Shown piece after piece: positions 9,780-19,493 of a stretch of 64,000 bases of DNA. A program made the position numbers and the translations under genes. The notes under the pieces are model-generated. The model had not been told where the DNA came from and did not search any database. It saw only the letters and a program-made list of their open reading frames with translations. How positions within the stretch are numbered: position 1 is the stretch's first letter; the number at the start of each line of letters is the position of its first letter. The stretch comes from Clostridium thermosuccinogenes (GTDB lineage Bacteria > Bacillota > Clostridia > Acetivibrionales > DSM-5807): assembly GCF_002896855.1 (NCBI RefSeq), contig NZ_CP021850.1:3373665-3437664 (forward strand). Reading direction: 5' to 3'.

Positions 9780-9980
9780 TGCGCTCCCCCTCTTGATATG
9801 CACCTTCTCCCGGTTGCCGCGTTATACAACTGTTTTGGATATTTCGTATTGTGATAAAAGCAGGGCGAATCCCCAGCAAATCCAACTATAATTCTGCTTT
9901 TACAAATCGACTTTGGATAAATTCATGATAGCAATTTTTTATATAATTTGCTATATTCATTATACAGGAAATATATATTA

Positions 9981-10016
9981 AAAAAGGTACCATTTTTTAT
10001 TATTTGGTACCTTTTT
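9981..10016 (-). terminator. Strong rho-independent terminator
   Basis: A perfect 12-bp inverted repeat has arms AAAAAGGTACCA (9981-9992) and TGGTACCTTTTT (10005-10016) around a 12-base loop, with T-runs on both strands. It lies just after the stop of the minus-strand 4Fe-4S gene (10046) and could work in both directions. Confidence 0.8.
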
Positions 10017-10045
10017 TTATGATTGCCGGTAAGACATGACGCCTG

Positions 10046-10732
10046 CTATACGCTAATTCCGCCCTTTGGACACACTCTTATGCATATGCCGCAGACAGAG
10101 CCGCGGCCTATATGCTTGTAATTTTTGTTCATGAATTCGGAGCAGGCTTTTGCATCGACTATCTCCTCACGCTTTGCGCCTACATGCCATTCATTTCCCA
10201 TCAATGCCTTTGCCGGGCAGGCATCCACACACCTACTGCAGGAAGCGCATCTACTCTCTGCCGATATGCTGCCGCAAGGAAGCTCCATATTGGTCAGCAC
10301 AGTGCCCAGCCTGACCCTGGGGCCAAAATCCTTATGGATGAAAAGGCCGTTTTTGCCTATCCATCCCATACCGGAGACAACAGCCCCGGTTTTATGGGGA
10401 AATATACCGCTGTAGGGCACGGGCGCATCCGGGATGGTCTGGGATGCAGCAATCGTATAAGCCCGATAACCGTTATCCTGTATGAGCAGCATGGTTCTTA
10501 ACCCTATCTGGTCAATGAGGGTATTTACCGAACGGTAATGATTAAAATAATTAAAAGTGGGCTTGTCCCCAATCTCATCGATTATCGCATCCGATAGCCG
10601 GATCCCGAAAGTGATGGCATAGGGGTATTTTTTCAAAGGCTCCGGCAGCAAATCCGAAACATTGGAATATCCCACAAAAGACGCTCCAAGCCCACGGATA
10701 AACGCCGTAAGATCTTTATCCGAAATTCTCAT
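10046..10732 (-). CDS. 4Fe-4S double-cluster protein related to the epoxyqueuosine reductase (QueG) iron-sulfur region
   Basis: Predicted cytoplasmic redox protein of 228 residues. Two 4Fe-4S motifs stand at the C-terminal end: CASCSRCVDACP and CGICIRVCP. The stretch GMGWIGKNGLFIHKDFGPRV matches the QueG-like segment before its clusters. True QueG is about 380 residues and has a C-terminal repeat domain that binds tRNA; this protein ends right after the second cluster, so tRNA modification is doubtful. Start ATG at 10732 with AGGAGGG upstream. No partner gene is adjacent. Treat as a QueG-like reductase of unknown substrate. Confidence 0.82.
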   Translation of the reverse strand: MRISDKDLTAFIRGLGASFVGYSNVSDLLPEPLKKYPYAITFGIRLSDAIIDEIGDKPTFNYFNHYRSVNTLIDQIGLRTMLLIQDNGYRAYTIAASQTIPDAPVPYSGIFPHKTGAVVSGMGWIGKNGLFIHKDFGPRVRLGTVLTNMELPCGSISAESRCASCSRCVDACPAKALMGNEWHVGAKREEIVDAKACSEFMNKNYKHIGRGSVCGICIRVCPKGGISV

Positions 10733-10905
10733 AATTCCCTCCTGGCAGTGCATGTCTATAACAGCATTTTTATTATTTTTAATTCTCTTTGTGCTGGCTT
10801 TTTCGATAGCAGAGTTCCAATTAATTTAGCTCCGGGTACAATTATACCACAAAACTGAAGAAGGTGCTTTGCCGGTAAAGCTGAGGTCTTTTGTCCCGGG
10901 CAATA

Positions 10906-10914
10906 TGGTATAAT
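10906..10914 (+). promoter_or_regulatory. Extended -10 promoter for the DUF4364 gene
   Basis: TGGTATAAT is a perfect extended -10 element (TGnTATAAT). No convincing -35 lies 17 bases upstream, which extended -10 promoters tolerate. A second TATAAT at 10929-10934 is also possible. The gene starts at 10969. Confidence 0.45.
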
Positions 10915-10968
10915 TTGTACAAACATGATATAATACTTATGGAAATCCGGGATGGAGGTATCAAAGGT

Positions 10969-11538
10969 ATGAGTTTGGGCAGCAGTAAGGAATTGGCGGA
11001 AAACAAAATCATACTGCTTTATATGATAGACAAGGTAAATATGCCTGTCAGCAATCACCACATAACGAAGCTGGTTTTGGAGAATAAGTTCATGAACTAC
11101 TTCATATTGCAGCAGTTCTTAAATGAACTCTGTGACAGTGGTTTTCTTGAACTCAGCGAAAATGGCGGCAAGTCTTTTTACAGCATAACTCCTAACGGAA
11201 AGAAAACTCTGGAGTATTTCGTAAACCTTATACCTTTTGGTATTAAGTCCATAATTGATAACACCATACCTGAAATTCGCAGCGATATAAAAAAGGAATC
11301 CCTCATTTCAGCGGATTACACGCCGAAAAGCGAAAACGAATATATAGTCTCCTGCAAATTGAAGGAAGATAATTTTACCTTGATTGACCTATGCATCACC
11401 GTAGGAACAAAGAGTGATGCCCGCACCATATGTGAAAACTGGAAGAACAATCCCCAGCAAATATATTCTGAAATAATTGCCTCGTTGACAAGAAAGAGGG
11501 ATAAAACGAACAGGGACAAGGACAAGGATGAGGATTAA
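10969..11538 (+). CDS. DUF4364 family protein, predicted winged-helix regulator
   Basis: Cytoplasmic protein of 189 residues, recognised as DUF4364 from its N-terminal pattern (SSKELAENKIILLYMIDKVN, then NHHITKLVLENKFMNY). The N-terminal half reads as a winged helix related to PadR/MarR types: a helix pair, FLNELCDSGFL, then a wing-like FYSITPNGKKTLEYF. The C-terminus is very charged (RDKTNRDKDKDED). Start ATG at 10969 has GGAGGT 9 bases upstream; the frame is open to 10891 without support. It is alone on the plus strand between minus-strand genes. Target genes are unknown. Confidence 0.85.
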   Translation: MSLGSSKELAENKIILLYMIDKVNMPVSNHHITKLVLENKFMNYFILQQFLNELCDSGFLELSENGGKSFYSITPNGKKTLEYFVNLIPFGIKSIIDNTIPEIRSDIKKESLISADYTPKSENEYIVSCKLKEDNFTLIDLCITVGTKSDARTICENWKNNPQQIYSEIIASLTRKRDKTNRDKDKDED

Positions 11539-11651
11539 AATAAGGTGGTTTTTCCAATCAAACGGCTTTTCCGGAATAAGCAAAGAATACGGAATTGTCC
11601 GGTTCAACTTTGCCCCTGCTTTTAACCCTTGCTTTCGCCTTACCCTGACAA

Positions 11652-11942
11652 TCAGGGCAGCTCGATAACCTTGTTTTTCTTTGACTCCCTGTATAATACA
11701 AATTTACTCCCTATAACCTGAACAATCTCAGAACCTGTTAATTCTGCGATCTCTTCGCATATATCCCTGGTTTCCGCCATAGCGTTCTTCAACACATTTG
11801 CCTTTACCAGTTCTCTGGCTTCCAAAGCTTCATCAAACTGTTTTACCACATTTTCGGTTATGCCGCCCTTTCCTATCTGGAAAATCGGCTCGATATTGTT
11901 GGCCAATCCTCTGAGATAACTACGCTGCTTGCTTGTAATCAT
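11652..11942 (-). CDS. yhbY: YhbY-family RNA-binding protein (CRM domain)
   Basis: Small ribosome-assembly-associated protein of 96 residues, consisting of a single CRM domain. The family signature loop GKGGI is at residues 24-28 within IFQIGKGGITENVVKQ, and the C-terminal strand reads IVQVIGSKFVLYR. Length equals that of other YhbY proteins. Start ATG at 11942 with AAGGAG upstream. It lies near obgE (GTPase for the large subunit), a usual clostridial neighbourhood that fits a role in 50S assembly. Role is known from the family, not shown here. Confidence 0.92.
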   Translation of the reverse strand: MITSKQRSYLRGLANNIEPIFQIGKGGITENVVKQFDEALEARELVKANVLKNAMAETRDICEEIAELTGSEIVQVIGSKFVLYRESKKNKVIELP

Positions 11943-12210
11943 TCATGTATCTCCTTTTGCAAATTTTATCCTGATTTTGCTATATAGACTCATTAAACCA
12001 GAGTCTTCATCAGAAGGGCAACTTTTAGCTCGATGGGCTCCCATTCACCTGTTCGACAGCAAACTATCGGATTTTCTAAAAAGGGCATCCTGTTTTTTGG
12101 GCATCAAAGTTTATGCAGCCTATATCCTGCTTTTCACATGCCGGTATTGGCAGCTTTCTCTTTCAGCACCATATCCCTTTTTCACCTAAGCTAATCGTAT
12201 ACCCAACAAC
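11943..12210. other. Intergenic region without recognised features
   Basis: About 270 bases between yhbY and the terminator at 12211. No tRNA, long hairpin or coding frame with a ribosome binding site was found. The bases next to 11942 hold the yhbY ribosome binding site. Confidence 0.4.
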
Positions 12211-12236
12211 AAAAAGGATAGAATTGAATTCTATCC
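12211..12236 (-). terminator. Rho-independent terminator after the small Cys-rich gene
   Basis: The inverted repeat GGATAGAATT / AATTCTATCC (12216-12236) is followed on the minus strand by a run of five T. It begins 8 bases after the stop codon at 12245, so it would end transcription from the small Cys-rich gene and possibly from obgE. Confidence 0.65.
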
Positions 12237-12244
12237 CCCGACGG

Positions 12245-12433
12245 CTAAACCTCAACTTCCTTCCGAGTCTTTCTCCTATGTGTTTCGTAACTCGGATCCC
12301 CTTTCTTCCAGCCACTTCTGTTTTTTTCTACCGGCCTTTGCTTGATTTCCTCATTCACTACGAAATCGTTCTTCATCAAGCAGAAATAAGCAATGCTTCC
12401 ACTTTTACAGTTGCCACAGTTTAAGCATTCCAT
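12245..12433 (-). CDS. Small Cys-rich protein, probable zinc knuckle, function unknown
   Basis: A 62-residue frame starting with MECLNCGNCKSGSIAYFCL. Four cysteines (positions 3, 6, 9, 18) give CxxCxxC plus a distal Cys, as in small zinc-binding proteins. The rest is hydrophilic and ends in a basic RRKTRKEVEV. The ATG at 12433 has AGGA close upstream and GGAGGGG a little further away, so the ribosome binding site is imperfect; an ATG at 12463 would add ten residues. It lies 98 bases after obgE on the same strand and is followed at once by a terminator, which supports a real gene. I do not recognise the family. Confidence 0.55.
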   Translation of the reverse strand: MECLNCGNCKSGSIAYFCLMKNDFVVNEEIKQRPVEKNRSGWKKGDPSYETHRRKTRKEVEV

Positions 12434-12531
12434 AGATCCTAATACTGCCCCTCCGATATTCATTTATTTATGTATCTATATTTTACAATGGTATTAAAGC
12501 TTTGTCTAGATACTATTTACAGTATCCAATG

Positions 12532-13878
<1,347 letters not shown>

Positions 13879-13940
13879 TTATACCGGCATCGCATTAACC
13901 ACCGGTATTTTTATTATGTACAACTATGTAATAAAAAATA

Positions 13941-13962
13941 AATCCCGGAATCAACCGGGATT
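13941..13962 (-). terminator. Rho-independent terminator after rpmA
   Basis: The stem AATCCCGG / CCGGGATT has a 6-base loop and is followed on the minus strand by TATTTTTTATT. It starts 6 bases after the rpmA stop (13968). A second, weaker inverted repeat ATACCGG / CCGGTAT lies at 13881-13908. Confidence 0.8.
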
Positions 13963-13967
13963 ATCCT

Positions 13968-14246
13968 TTATACACTTATTACGCTTACCTGTTTTCTGTC
14001 CTTACCCAATCTTGAGAACTTAACCTTTCCATCTACCAATGCGAAGAGGGTATCATCACTACCTTTTCCTACATTCTCTCCCGGATGGATCTTTGTTCCT
14101 CTCTGTCTCACCAGGATGTTCCCAGCCAGTACAAACTGACCGTCTGCTCTCTTGACGCCAAGTCTTTTAGCTTCGCTGTCACGACCGTTTCTGGAGCTTC
14201 CAACTCCCTTTTTGTGAGCAAACAACTGAAGATTTATTCTAATCAT
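13968..14246 (-). CDS. rpmA: 50S ribosomal protein L27 with Prp-cleaved N-terminal extension
   Basis: Large-subunit protein near the peptidyl transferase centre, 92 residues as translated. The first residues [18 protein letters not shown] include the Firmicutes extension ending LQLFA before HKKG, the known cut site for the protease Prp. Start ATG at 14246 with GGAGGTG upstream; a frame to 14264 is open but unsupported. It lies 4 bases after prp, its processing enzyme, in the rplU-prp-rpmA operon. Confidence 0.97.
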   Translation of the reverse strand: MIRINLQLFAHKKGVGSSRNGRDSEAKRLGVKRADGQFVLAGNILVRQRGTKIHPGENVGKGSDDTLFALVDGKVKFSRLGKDRKQVSVISV

Positions 14247-14250
14247 TGGA

Positions 14251-14580
14251 TTACACCTCCTCATCCATTACCGATACATACTTTCCATACTCGTTTTCTA
14301 TCTGTTTAAATCCTATTGTCATAGCCTCCAGGATTATTCTTGCTTTACTCCTGGCATCCTCCGGAGTATCCGAAGGTATGCTGCATTTTATATATCCATC
14401 CCGTTCGGTATAGTTTCTTATACCTGTCAACTCATCAAGGGCACCGAGAGCAGTATATGCTATTGCTGATACTGCTGCACATACTATATCGCTCCCGTAC
14501 TCGCCAAAGCCTGCATGGCCTTTGACGGTAAACTCCCAAATAAAACCTGTTTTATCTCTTACTATCGAAATATTAATCAT
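14251..14580 (-). CDS. prp: Ribosomal-processing cysteine protease Prp
   Basis: Cysteine protease of 109 residues that removes the N-terminal extension of L27. The catalytic pair is visible: His22 in [11 protein letters not shown] and Cys34 in [16 protein letters not shown], at the family's expected positions. Start ATG at 14580 gives the usual length; AAGG lies about 10 bases upstream and is weak. It is flanked by rplU and rpmA, the standard Firmicutes arrangement. Confidence 0.95.
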   Translation of the reverse strand: MINISIVRDKTGFIWEFTVKGHAGFGEYGSDIVCAAVSAIAYTALGALDELTGIRNYTERDGYIKCSIPSDTPEDARSKARIILEAMTIGFKQIENEYGKYVSVMDEEV

Positions 14581-14605
14581 TTGATACTGCCTTTTTAATA
14601 AGCCC

Positions 14606-14917
14606 TTAAGCATTGATCTTTTCAATGTTTATTTTGGTGTAGGGCTGTCTATGTCCCTGTTTCTTTCTATAATTTTTCTTGGGCTTATATTTGAAGACGA
14701 TTATCTTTTTGTCCTTGCCATGGCCAAGTACTTTTGCGCTTACGCTTGCGCCTTCAACCACAGGATTTCCTACGCTGAAGGTACCTTCCTTTGATACTGC
14801 GAGAACCTTGTCGAATGTGACAACGGAACCCTCCTCAGCGTCCAGCCTCTCTATAAATAATACGTCGCCTTCCTGTACCTTGTACTGTTTTCCACCGGTT
14901 TCAATTATAGCGTACAT
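14606..14917 (-). CDS. rplU: 50S ribosomal protein L21
   Basis: Large-subunit rRNA-binding protein of 103 residues. The typical start [18 protein letters not shown] and the basic C-terminal segment [20 protein letters not shown] are present. Start ATG at 14917 with GAGGAGG 8 bases upstream. It is first in the rplU-prp-rpmA operon and has a long 5' leader (14918-15103) with a good promoter. Confidence 0.97.
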   Translation of the reverse strand: MYAIIETGGKQYKVQEGDVLFIERLDAEEGSVVTFDKVLAVSKEGTFSVGNPVVEGASVSAKVLGHGKDKKIIVFKYKPKKNYRKKQGHRQPYTKINIEKINA

Positions 14918-15103
14918 TCTACACACCTCCTCAATCCAGTCTCGCCGGAAAGATAGCGGACTTCATTAAAGTCCGGAATCCCATAAGGCAGTAATCCTGA
15001 TTGATAACACACCATCATAAGCAAACAACATTCATACTGAACATCCGTCAGATGTTGGTTATCAATTGAAAATTACATTTGTTGGCCTTTGCCGTGCGGC
15101 TAC
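14918..15103 (-). ncRNA. Candidate L21 leader (ribosomal protein autoregulatory RNA)
   Basis: About 185 bases of untranslated leader lie between the promoter at 15110-15138 and rplU. Read on the minus strand, they contain a clear hairpin CCGGACTT-taatg-AAGTCCG close to the gene, preceded by ACTGCCTTATGGGATT, and further paired segments upstream. L21 leaders are known in this position in Firmicutes and are thought to be bound by L21. I cannot run a covariance model, so the identity is by position and general structure. Confidence 0.55.
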
Positions 15104-15109
15104 CGCATT

Positions 15110-15138
15110 ATTTTAACATACCAGAGTATCAATGTCAA
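15110..15138 (-). promoter_or_regulatory. Sigma-A promoter for rplU-prp-rpmA
   Basis: The minus strand has TTGACA (15138-15133), a 17-base spacer, then TAAAAT (15115-15110). The -35 is perfect and the -10 matches five of six. It overlaps the last codons of rng, so the ribosomal operon has its own start inside the upstream gene. Confidence 0.7.
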
Positions 15139-16609
15139 TCTCGTGGATTTTTATTTCTTCATATTTTATATTATTGGTCGGTTTTACGACAATTTTTTTG
15201 TCAAAAGCCTTCTCCAGCTCGGGTATAATCTGCCCCCCCTCCCGGGTCAGCACCGATCCAACGAAGGGATGAACTTCAACGGCTACAGTCTTTGAGGCAG
15301 TTTTGCCAAGATAGCTGATCAGCTCCTTCTCCGCCTTGCGGGCTATCACTTCAGGAGCAAGAACCTTGCCTGTACCGTCGCAGCATGAGCAATCCACCTT
15401 CATCACGGAAGAAAGCTCCTGCCTTACCTTTTTTCTTGTCATTTCAATCAGACCAAGCCCTGTCATTCCCACAACGATGGTTTTCGTCCTGTCCTTTTTC
15501 AGCTCCCGCTTCAAAGTGTCCAACACCATTTTCTGGTGCTCATGCTCGTGCATGTCAATAAAATCGATTATTATTATCCCACCGATATCTCTCAAACGCA
15601 GTTGCTTTGCAATCTCTTTTGCGGCATCCACATTTGTTTTCAGCACGGTATCCTCAAGGTTGTTTCCGCCTATATACTTGCCCGTATTAACATCTATGAC
15701 CGTCAGGGCTTCCGTCTGGTCTATAACCAGATAACCCCCGCACTTCAGCCAAACTTTCCGCGCCAGGGCCCTGGTTATCTTTGACTCTATATTGTAGTAT
15801 TCAAAAATATCATAATCTTTATTATAATACTCCACCCTTGTTTTTAACGAAGGAGAAATCATATCGACAAGGTCCAGCACCTTTTCATACTCTTTCCGGT
15901 TGTTTATGATAAATTTGTCAATGTTCCATGAAAACAAGTCCCTTACGGATCTGTGTATCAGGTTAAAATCCCTGTGAAGGCACCTGGGTACGGGACCGCT
16001 CCTCTCCTTCTGGTGGATGGTATCCCATAGCTTTGTCAAGAAGTTTATGTCATTTTTAAAATCGCCGGCAGTCTTTCCCTCTGAGGCTGTCCTTACTATG
16101 AGCCCCATCCCCTTTGGTTTTACTTCCTCCGCCATCGCTTTTAACTTGCTTCTCTCAGCGTCACTCTCAATGCGCCTCGAAACTCCTATATAGTCAGCCT
16201 TTGGCATAAGTACGAGGTTTCTTCCCGGTAGAGTGATATTGGTTGTCACCCGAGGCCCTTTTGTCCCTATAGGTTCCTTTATCACCTGAACGGTTATCTC
16301 CTGCCCCGGCTTCAATATCTCGTCGATATTATGCTCCCTGGATACCTCGTATTCCTCATCATCTTCCTCGGAATATTCCCTTTGGGGTATCGCATCTCCG
16401 ACATATAAGAATGCGTTTTTCTCATATCCTATGTCAACAAAAGCGGCCTGCATACCCGGAAGAACGCTCTTCACCTTACCTCTGTAGATGTTCCCCACAA
16501 GCCTTTGAGGATATGGCCTTTCAATGTATAATTCCACAAGCTCATTATCTTCCAGCAAAGCTACCCTTGTTTCCTCAATTCCAACGTCAACAATTATTTC
16601 GCTTAACAC
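15113..16609 (-). CDS. rng: Ribonuclease G/E family endoribonuclease
   Basis: Single-strand endoribonuclease for rRNA and mRNA processing, 498 residues. It starts with the RNase E/G pattern, has the S1-like region GNIYRGKVKSVLPGMQAAFVD, the catalytic region LTVIDVNTGKYIGG and IIIIDFIDM (metal-binding Asp residues), and the Zn-link Cys cluster CSCC followed by DGTGKV. Start GTG at 16609 with AGGAGG 7 bases upstream. Length fits RNase G, without the long RNase E tail. It sits just before rplU, as often in Clostridia. Confidence 0.95.
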   Translation of the reverse strand: MLSEIIVDVGIEETRVALLEDNELVELYIERPYPQRLVGNIYRGKVKSVLPGMQAAFVDIGYEKNAFLYVGDAIPQREYSEEDDEEYEVSREHNIDEILKPGQEITVQVIKEPIGTKGPRVTTNITLPGRNLVLMPKADYIGVSRRIESDAERSKLKAMAEEVKPKGMGLIVRTASEGKTAGDFKNDINFLTKLWDTIHQKERSGPVPRCLHRDFNLIHRSVRDLFSWNIDKFIINNRKEYEKVLDLVDMISPSLKTRVEYYNKDYDIFEYYNIESKITRALARKVWLKCGGYLVIDQTEALTVIDVNTGKYIGGNNLEDTVLKTNVDAAKEIAKQLRLRDIGGIIIIDFIDMHEHEHQKMVLDTLKRELKKDRTKTIVVGMTGLGLIEMTRKKVRQELSSVMKVDCSCCDGTGKVLAPEVIARKAEKELISYLGKTASKTVAVEVHPFVGSVLTREGGQIIPELEKAFDKKIVVKPTNNIKYEEIKIHEIDIDTLVC

Positions 16610-16627
16610 ACTACTGCCTCCTAATTT

Positions 16628-17470
16628 TTACAAAGCATTACCATCGAGAGGTTCCAGCAGCTTACCCTCCTTCTCGACAAACAAACCTGTCCTGTGGATC
16701 TTGACAATTTTTAGTTCCTGTCCGATGTATCTTCCAAAAGTTTCCATCAGAAGCTCCGGTTTCAGGTTGGCCATGCTGCCGGCACTCAGCAGTGCATCAA
16801 TACGCCGGATGCTCTCTCTTTCATAGCTTGGAGGCAGCACATCAGCTCTGTAAAGGCTTTCTACATATTCCTCCAGCCATACATCCGGATCCATGTATTT
16901 CATATCCGAACATGCGCTTTTAGAATCCTTGTTGGCGTTTCGGCATCCTTCCCTTTCATCTCCGGGCTTCTTCAATTCCAACCGGATGATCATAGGCTTT
17001 ATGTCTATGGCCTTTTTACCTTTCTTACCTTCCTTTTCCACAACTATAGCATCTTCCTGCATGAATTCTGCCAGCTTTTGAGCCAAAGCTTCATCATCCA
17101 TGTTTTTAGCCACTGCAAACAGGATGCTGTAAGAAGCAGCTTTGATGGACGCCATTATATTGGACTTTTTACTTATGATTTTGGCCTCCATCACCTTAAA
17201 TCCCGGCGGAAGGCTGCTGTTCAGCTTCTTCATAAACTCATCGGGAGAAAATCCATCTTCCAGATCGAAATCAGCATATTCAGCCTGACTGGTAACTCCC
17301 ACAGACAAGGGCAGGCCAAACACCATATGAGGATGGGGGTTGAAGCCTTCCGAATATACTATTGGGATACCCGCGCGTCTTATAGCCCTGTCAAACACTT
17401 TCATCAGGTCGAGATGGGATATGAACTTCACTTCCTCACCCCGCACAAACCTCACTCGTATGCTATTCAA
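16628..17470 (-). CDS. DUF2344/TIGR03936 radical-SAM-associated protein
   Basis: Protein of 280 residues, recognised by the N-terminal DUF2344 pattern: VRGEEVKFISHLDLMKVFDRA, then YSEGFNPHPHMVFGLPLSVG. The family is almost always next to the TIGR03960 radical SAM enzyme, and the two overlap here by 8 bases (TTGAATAG), implying coupled translation. Start TTG at 17470 with GGAGGT upstream; a longer frame to 17503 lies within the previous gene. The role is unknown; a link to tRNA or rRNA modification is only guessed from its neighbours. The middle region is charged and low in conservation. Confidence 0.88.
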   Translation of the reverse strand: MNSIRVRFVRGEEVKFISHLDLMKVFDRAIRRAGIPIVYSEGFNPHPHMVFGLPLSVGVTSQAEYADFDLEDGFSPDEFMKKLNSSLPPGFKVMEAKIISKKSNIMASIKAASYSILFAVAKNMDDEALAQKLAEFMQEDAIVVEKEGKKGKKAIDIKPMIIRLELKKPGDEREGCRNANKDSKSACSDMKYMDPDVWLEEYVESLYRADVLPPSYERESIRRIDALLSAGSMANLKPELLMETFGRYIGQELKIVKIHRTGLFVEKEGKLLEPLDGNAL

Positions 17471-19304
17471 TGCAAATACCTCCTCCAAAGGCAGTGGCTC
17501 CACAACCCGAGCAGTTAGCTCTGCAGTTTGGCGTCACCTCTCCCCGGTGTGCCTTCTCGTTTTCCCGCATTAGAAACTTTTTGGACACTCCGATATCAAT
17601 GTGGTCCCATGGCAAAACCTCATCCAGTTCTCTCTTCCTGTTGGCATAGAAATACGGGTCTATGCCGCATTCTTCCATGGCTTCCATCCAGCTTTGGAAT
17701 TTGAAATGCTCTCCCCAGCTGTCAAATTTGCACCCTTTTCTCCAGGCTGTTTCCAGCAGCCTGCCCAGGCGTCTGTCTCCCCGTGCAAAAATCGCTTCCA
17801 GGAAACTCAGTTCCGGGTCGTGCCAGTTGTAGGTAATGTATTTGCTCTTGATGCAGCTTTTCAGATACCTTTGCTTTTCCCGCAATGTCTCTATTGTATC
17901 CTGGGGTTCCCACTGAAAAGGTGTAAAGGGCTTTGGAACAAAGGATGAAGTGCTTATGGTGACGTTCAAGCCTTTGCCGCGCTTTTCCTTCGGCACGCTC
18001 ATATATGCGCTCACTACCTTGCTGCCCAAATCAGCTATACCTGCCACATCTTCAAGAGTTTCTGAGGGCAAACCCAGCATGAAATACAGCTTGACACCGC
18101 TCCATCCGCCATTAAAGGCCAGCGTTACGGAATTTAGAAGATCTTCCTTCGTTACCCCTTTGTTGATCACATCCCGAAGGCGCTGCGTCCCGGCTTCGGG
18201 AGCAAAGGTCAGCCCGCTCTTTCTTACCTTTTGAGCCTTTTCCATGAGATCCAAGGAGAAAGAATCTATCCTCAGGGAAGGCAGGGAGAGATTTATCCTC
18301 TTTTCCTCCATTTCCTTTATAAGGCCTTCGGTCAAAGGAGCAAAACCGGTGTAATCGCTGGTGCTCAGCGAAGCTAAGGAAATCTCGTCATACCCGGTGC
18401 TGTTCTCCAGCCTTCTTGCCTGTTCCAGAAGGGTTTGGGGCGATTTTTCCCTCACCGGACGGTATACAAATCCTGCCTGGCAGAATCTGCAGCCCCTTAT
18501 GCAGCCCCGGAAGAGCTCCAGCATTATCCTGTTATGAACAATGTCGGTAAAGGGGACTATTATCTTATCAGGAAAATATACAGTGTCCACATCCTTGATG
18601 ATCCTCTTTCTGATTTTTGCAGGATATTCCTTATTTTTCGGACTTATGCCTGCGATGGTTCCGTCCTCATTATAGTCCACAGAATAAAATTCAGGCACAT
18701 AGACACCCTGTATATGCGCTATCCTGGAAAGAAACTCCTCCCGGGATGCCTTCTCTTCCCTCCAGATATTGTATTCATCCAATATTTCATTGATTATTTC
18801 CTCTCCCTCACCCAGCACGAAAAAGTCAAAAAAATCCGCCAGGGGCTCCGGGTTATATGCACAAGGTCCTCCGGCACACACAAAAGGATCGTCCTTCGTC
18901 CTATCCTTGCTGTGCAGCGGAATTCCCGCGAGGTCCAGCATGTTCAGAATATTGGTATAGCTCATTTCATACTGCAGGGTGAAGCCGATAAAGTCAAAAT
19001 TCTTTATAGGATCATGGGTTTCTAAGGCAAAAAGAGGAATATTGTTTTCCCTCATCTTTGCCTCCATATCGGTCCAGGGTGCAAACACCCTTTCACAATA
19101 GGTATCCTCCCTCTCATTCAGCAGATGGTAAAGTATCTTCATGCCCAGATGGGACATGCCTATTTCGTATGTATCCGGAAAGCAGAAAGCATACCTGATT
19201 TTTACCTTATTCAAATCCTTATGAACGCTGTTTAGCTCATTTCCTATGTATCTCGTTGGCTTTTCCACACTTTGCAGTATCTCGTCATTTATCTTAAAAC
19301 TCAT
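17463..19304 (-). CDS. TIGR03960-type radical SAM protein with B12-binding-like N-terminus
   Basis: Radical SAM enzyme of about 613 residues. The N-terminal part (about 1-200) has B12-binding-like features (VKIRYAFCFPDTYEIGMSHL, CAGGPCAYNPEPL, FFVLGEGEE). The core has the cluster motif CIRGCRFCQ (CxxxCxxC) after MLELFRG and further signatures such as LTFAPEAGTQRLRD. A C-terminal Cys group (CRANCSGCGA) could bind a second cluster. Two adjacent ATGs (19307, 19304) follow GGAGG; I take the second for spacing. Substrate unknown. It is followed by DUF2344, rng and rplU. Confidence 0.9.
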   Translation of the reverse strand: MSFKINDEILQSVEKPTRYIGNELNSVHKDLNKVKIRYAFCFPDTYEIGMSHLGMKILYHLLNEREDTYCERVFAPWTDMEAKMRENNIPLFALETHDPIKNFDFIGFTLQYEMSYTNILNMLDLAGIPLHSKDRTKDDPFVCAGGPCAYNPEPLADFFDFFVLGEGEEIINEILDEYNIWREEKASREEFLSRIAHIQGVYVPEFYSVDYNEDGTIAGISPKNKEYPAKIRKRIIKDVDTVYFPDKIIVPFTDIVHNRIMLELFRGCIRGCRFCQAGFVYRPVREKSPQTLLEQARRLENSTGYDEISLASLSTSDYTGFAPLTEGLIKEMEEKRINLSLPSLRIDSFSLDLMEKAQKVRKSGLTFAPEAGTQRLRDVINKGVTKEDLLNSVTLAFNGGWSGVKLYFMLGLPSETLEDVAGIADLGSKVVSAYMSVPKEKRGKGLNVTISTSSFVPKPFTPFQWEPQDTIETLREKQRYLKSCIKSKYITYNWHDPELSFLEAIFARGDRRLGRLLETAWRKGCKFDSWGEHFKFQSWMEAMEECGIDPYFYANRKRELDEVLPWDHIDIGVSKKFLMRENEKAHRGEVTPNCRANCSGCGATAFGGGICIE

Positions 19305-19385
19305 CATATCCTCCATGTAGGGGTATTGGTTATTGCTCTATAGCTGTAACTACCATTCATGCACACTTTTTGAAAAACCTTCATG

Positions 19386-19424
19386 GGGACAGCAACGCCT
19401 TGTCCGGCAGTCTACCGCTGTCCC
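19386..19424 (-). terminator. Hairpin downstream of pdxA
   Basis: The 8-bp arms GGGACAGC and GCTGTCCC enclose a 23-base loop that holds further pairing potential. There is no clean T-run, so it may be a weak terminator of pdxA or part of the leader of the radical SAM gene. Confidence 0.35.
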
Positions 19425-19493
19425 ACAATGGTCATCTATTACAATATATTACCCAATTAGAACTTTTTTAGCAATAAAAATAACAGGCCATCA

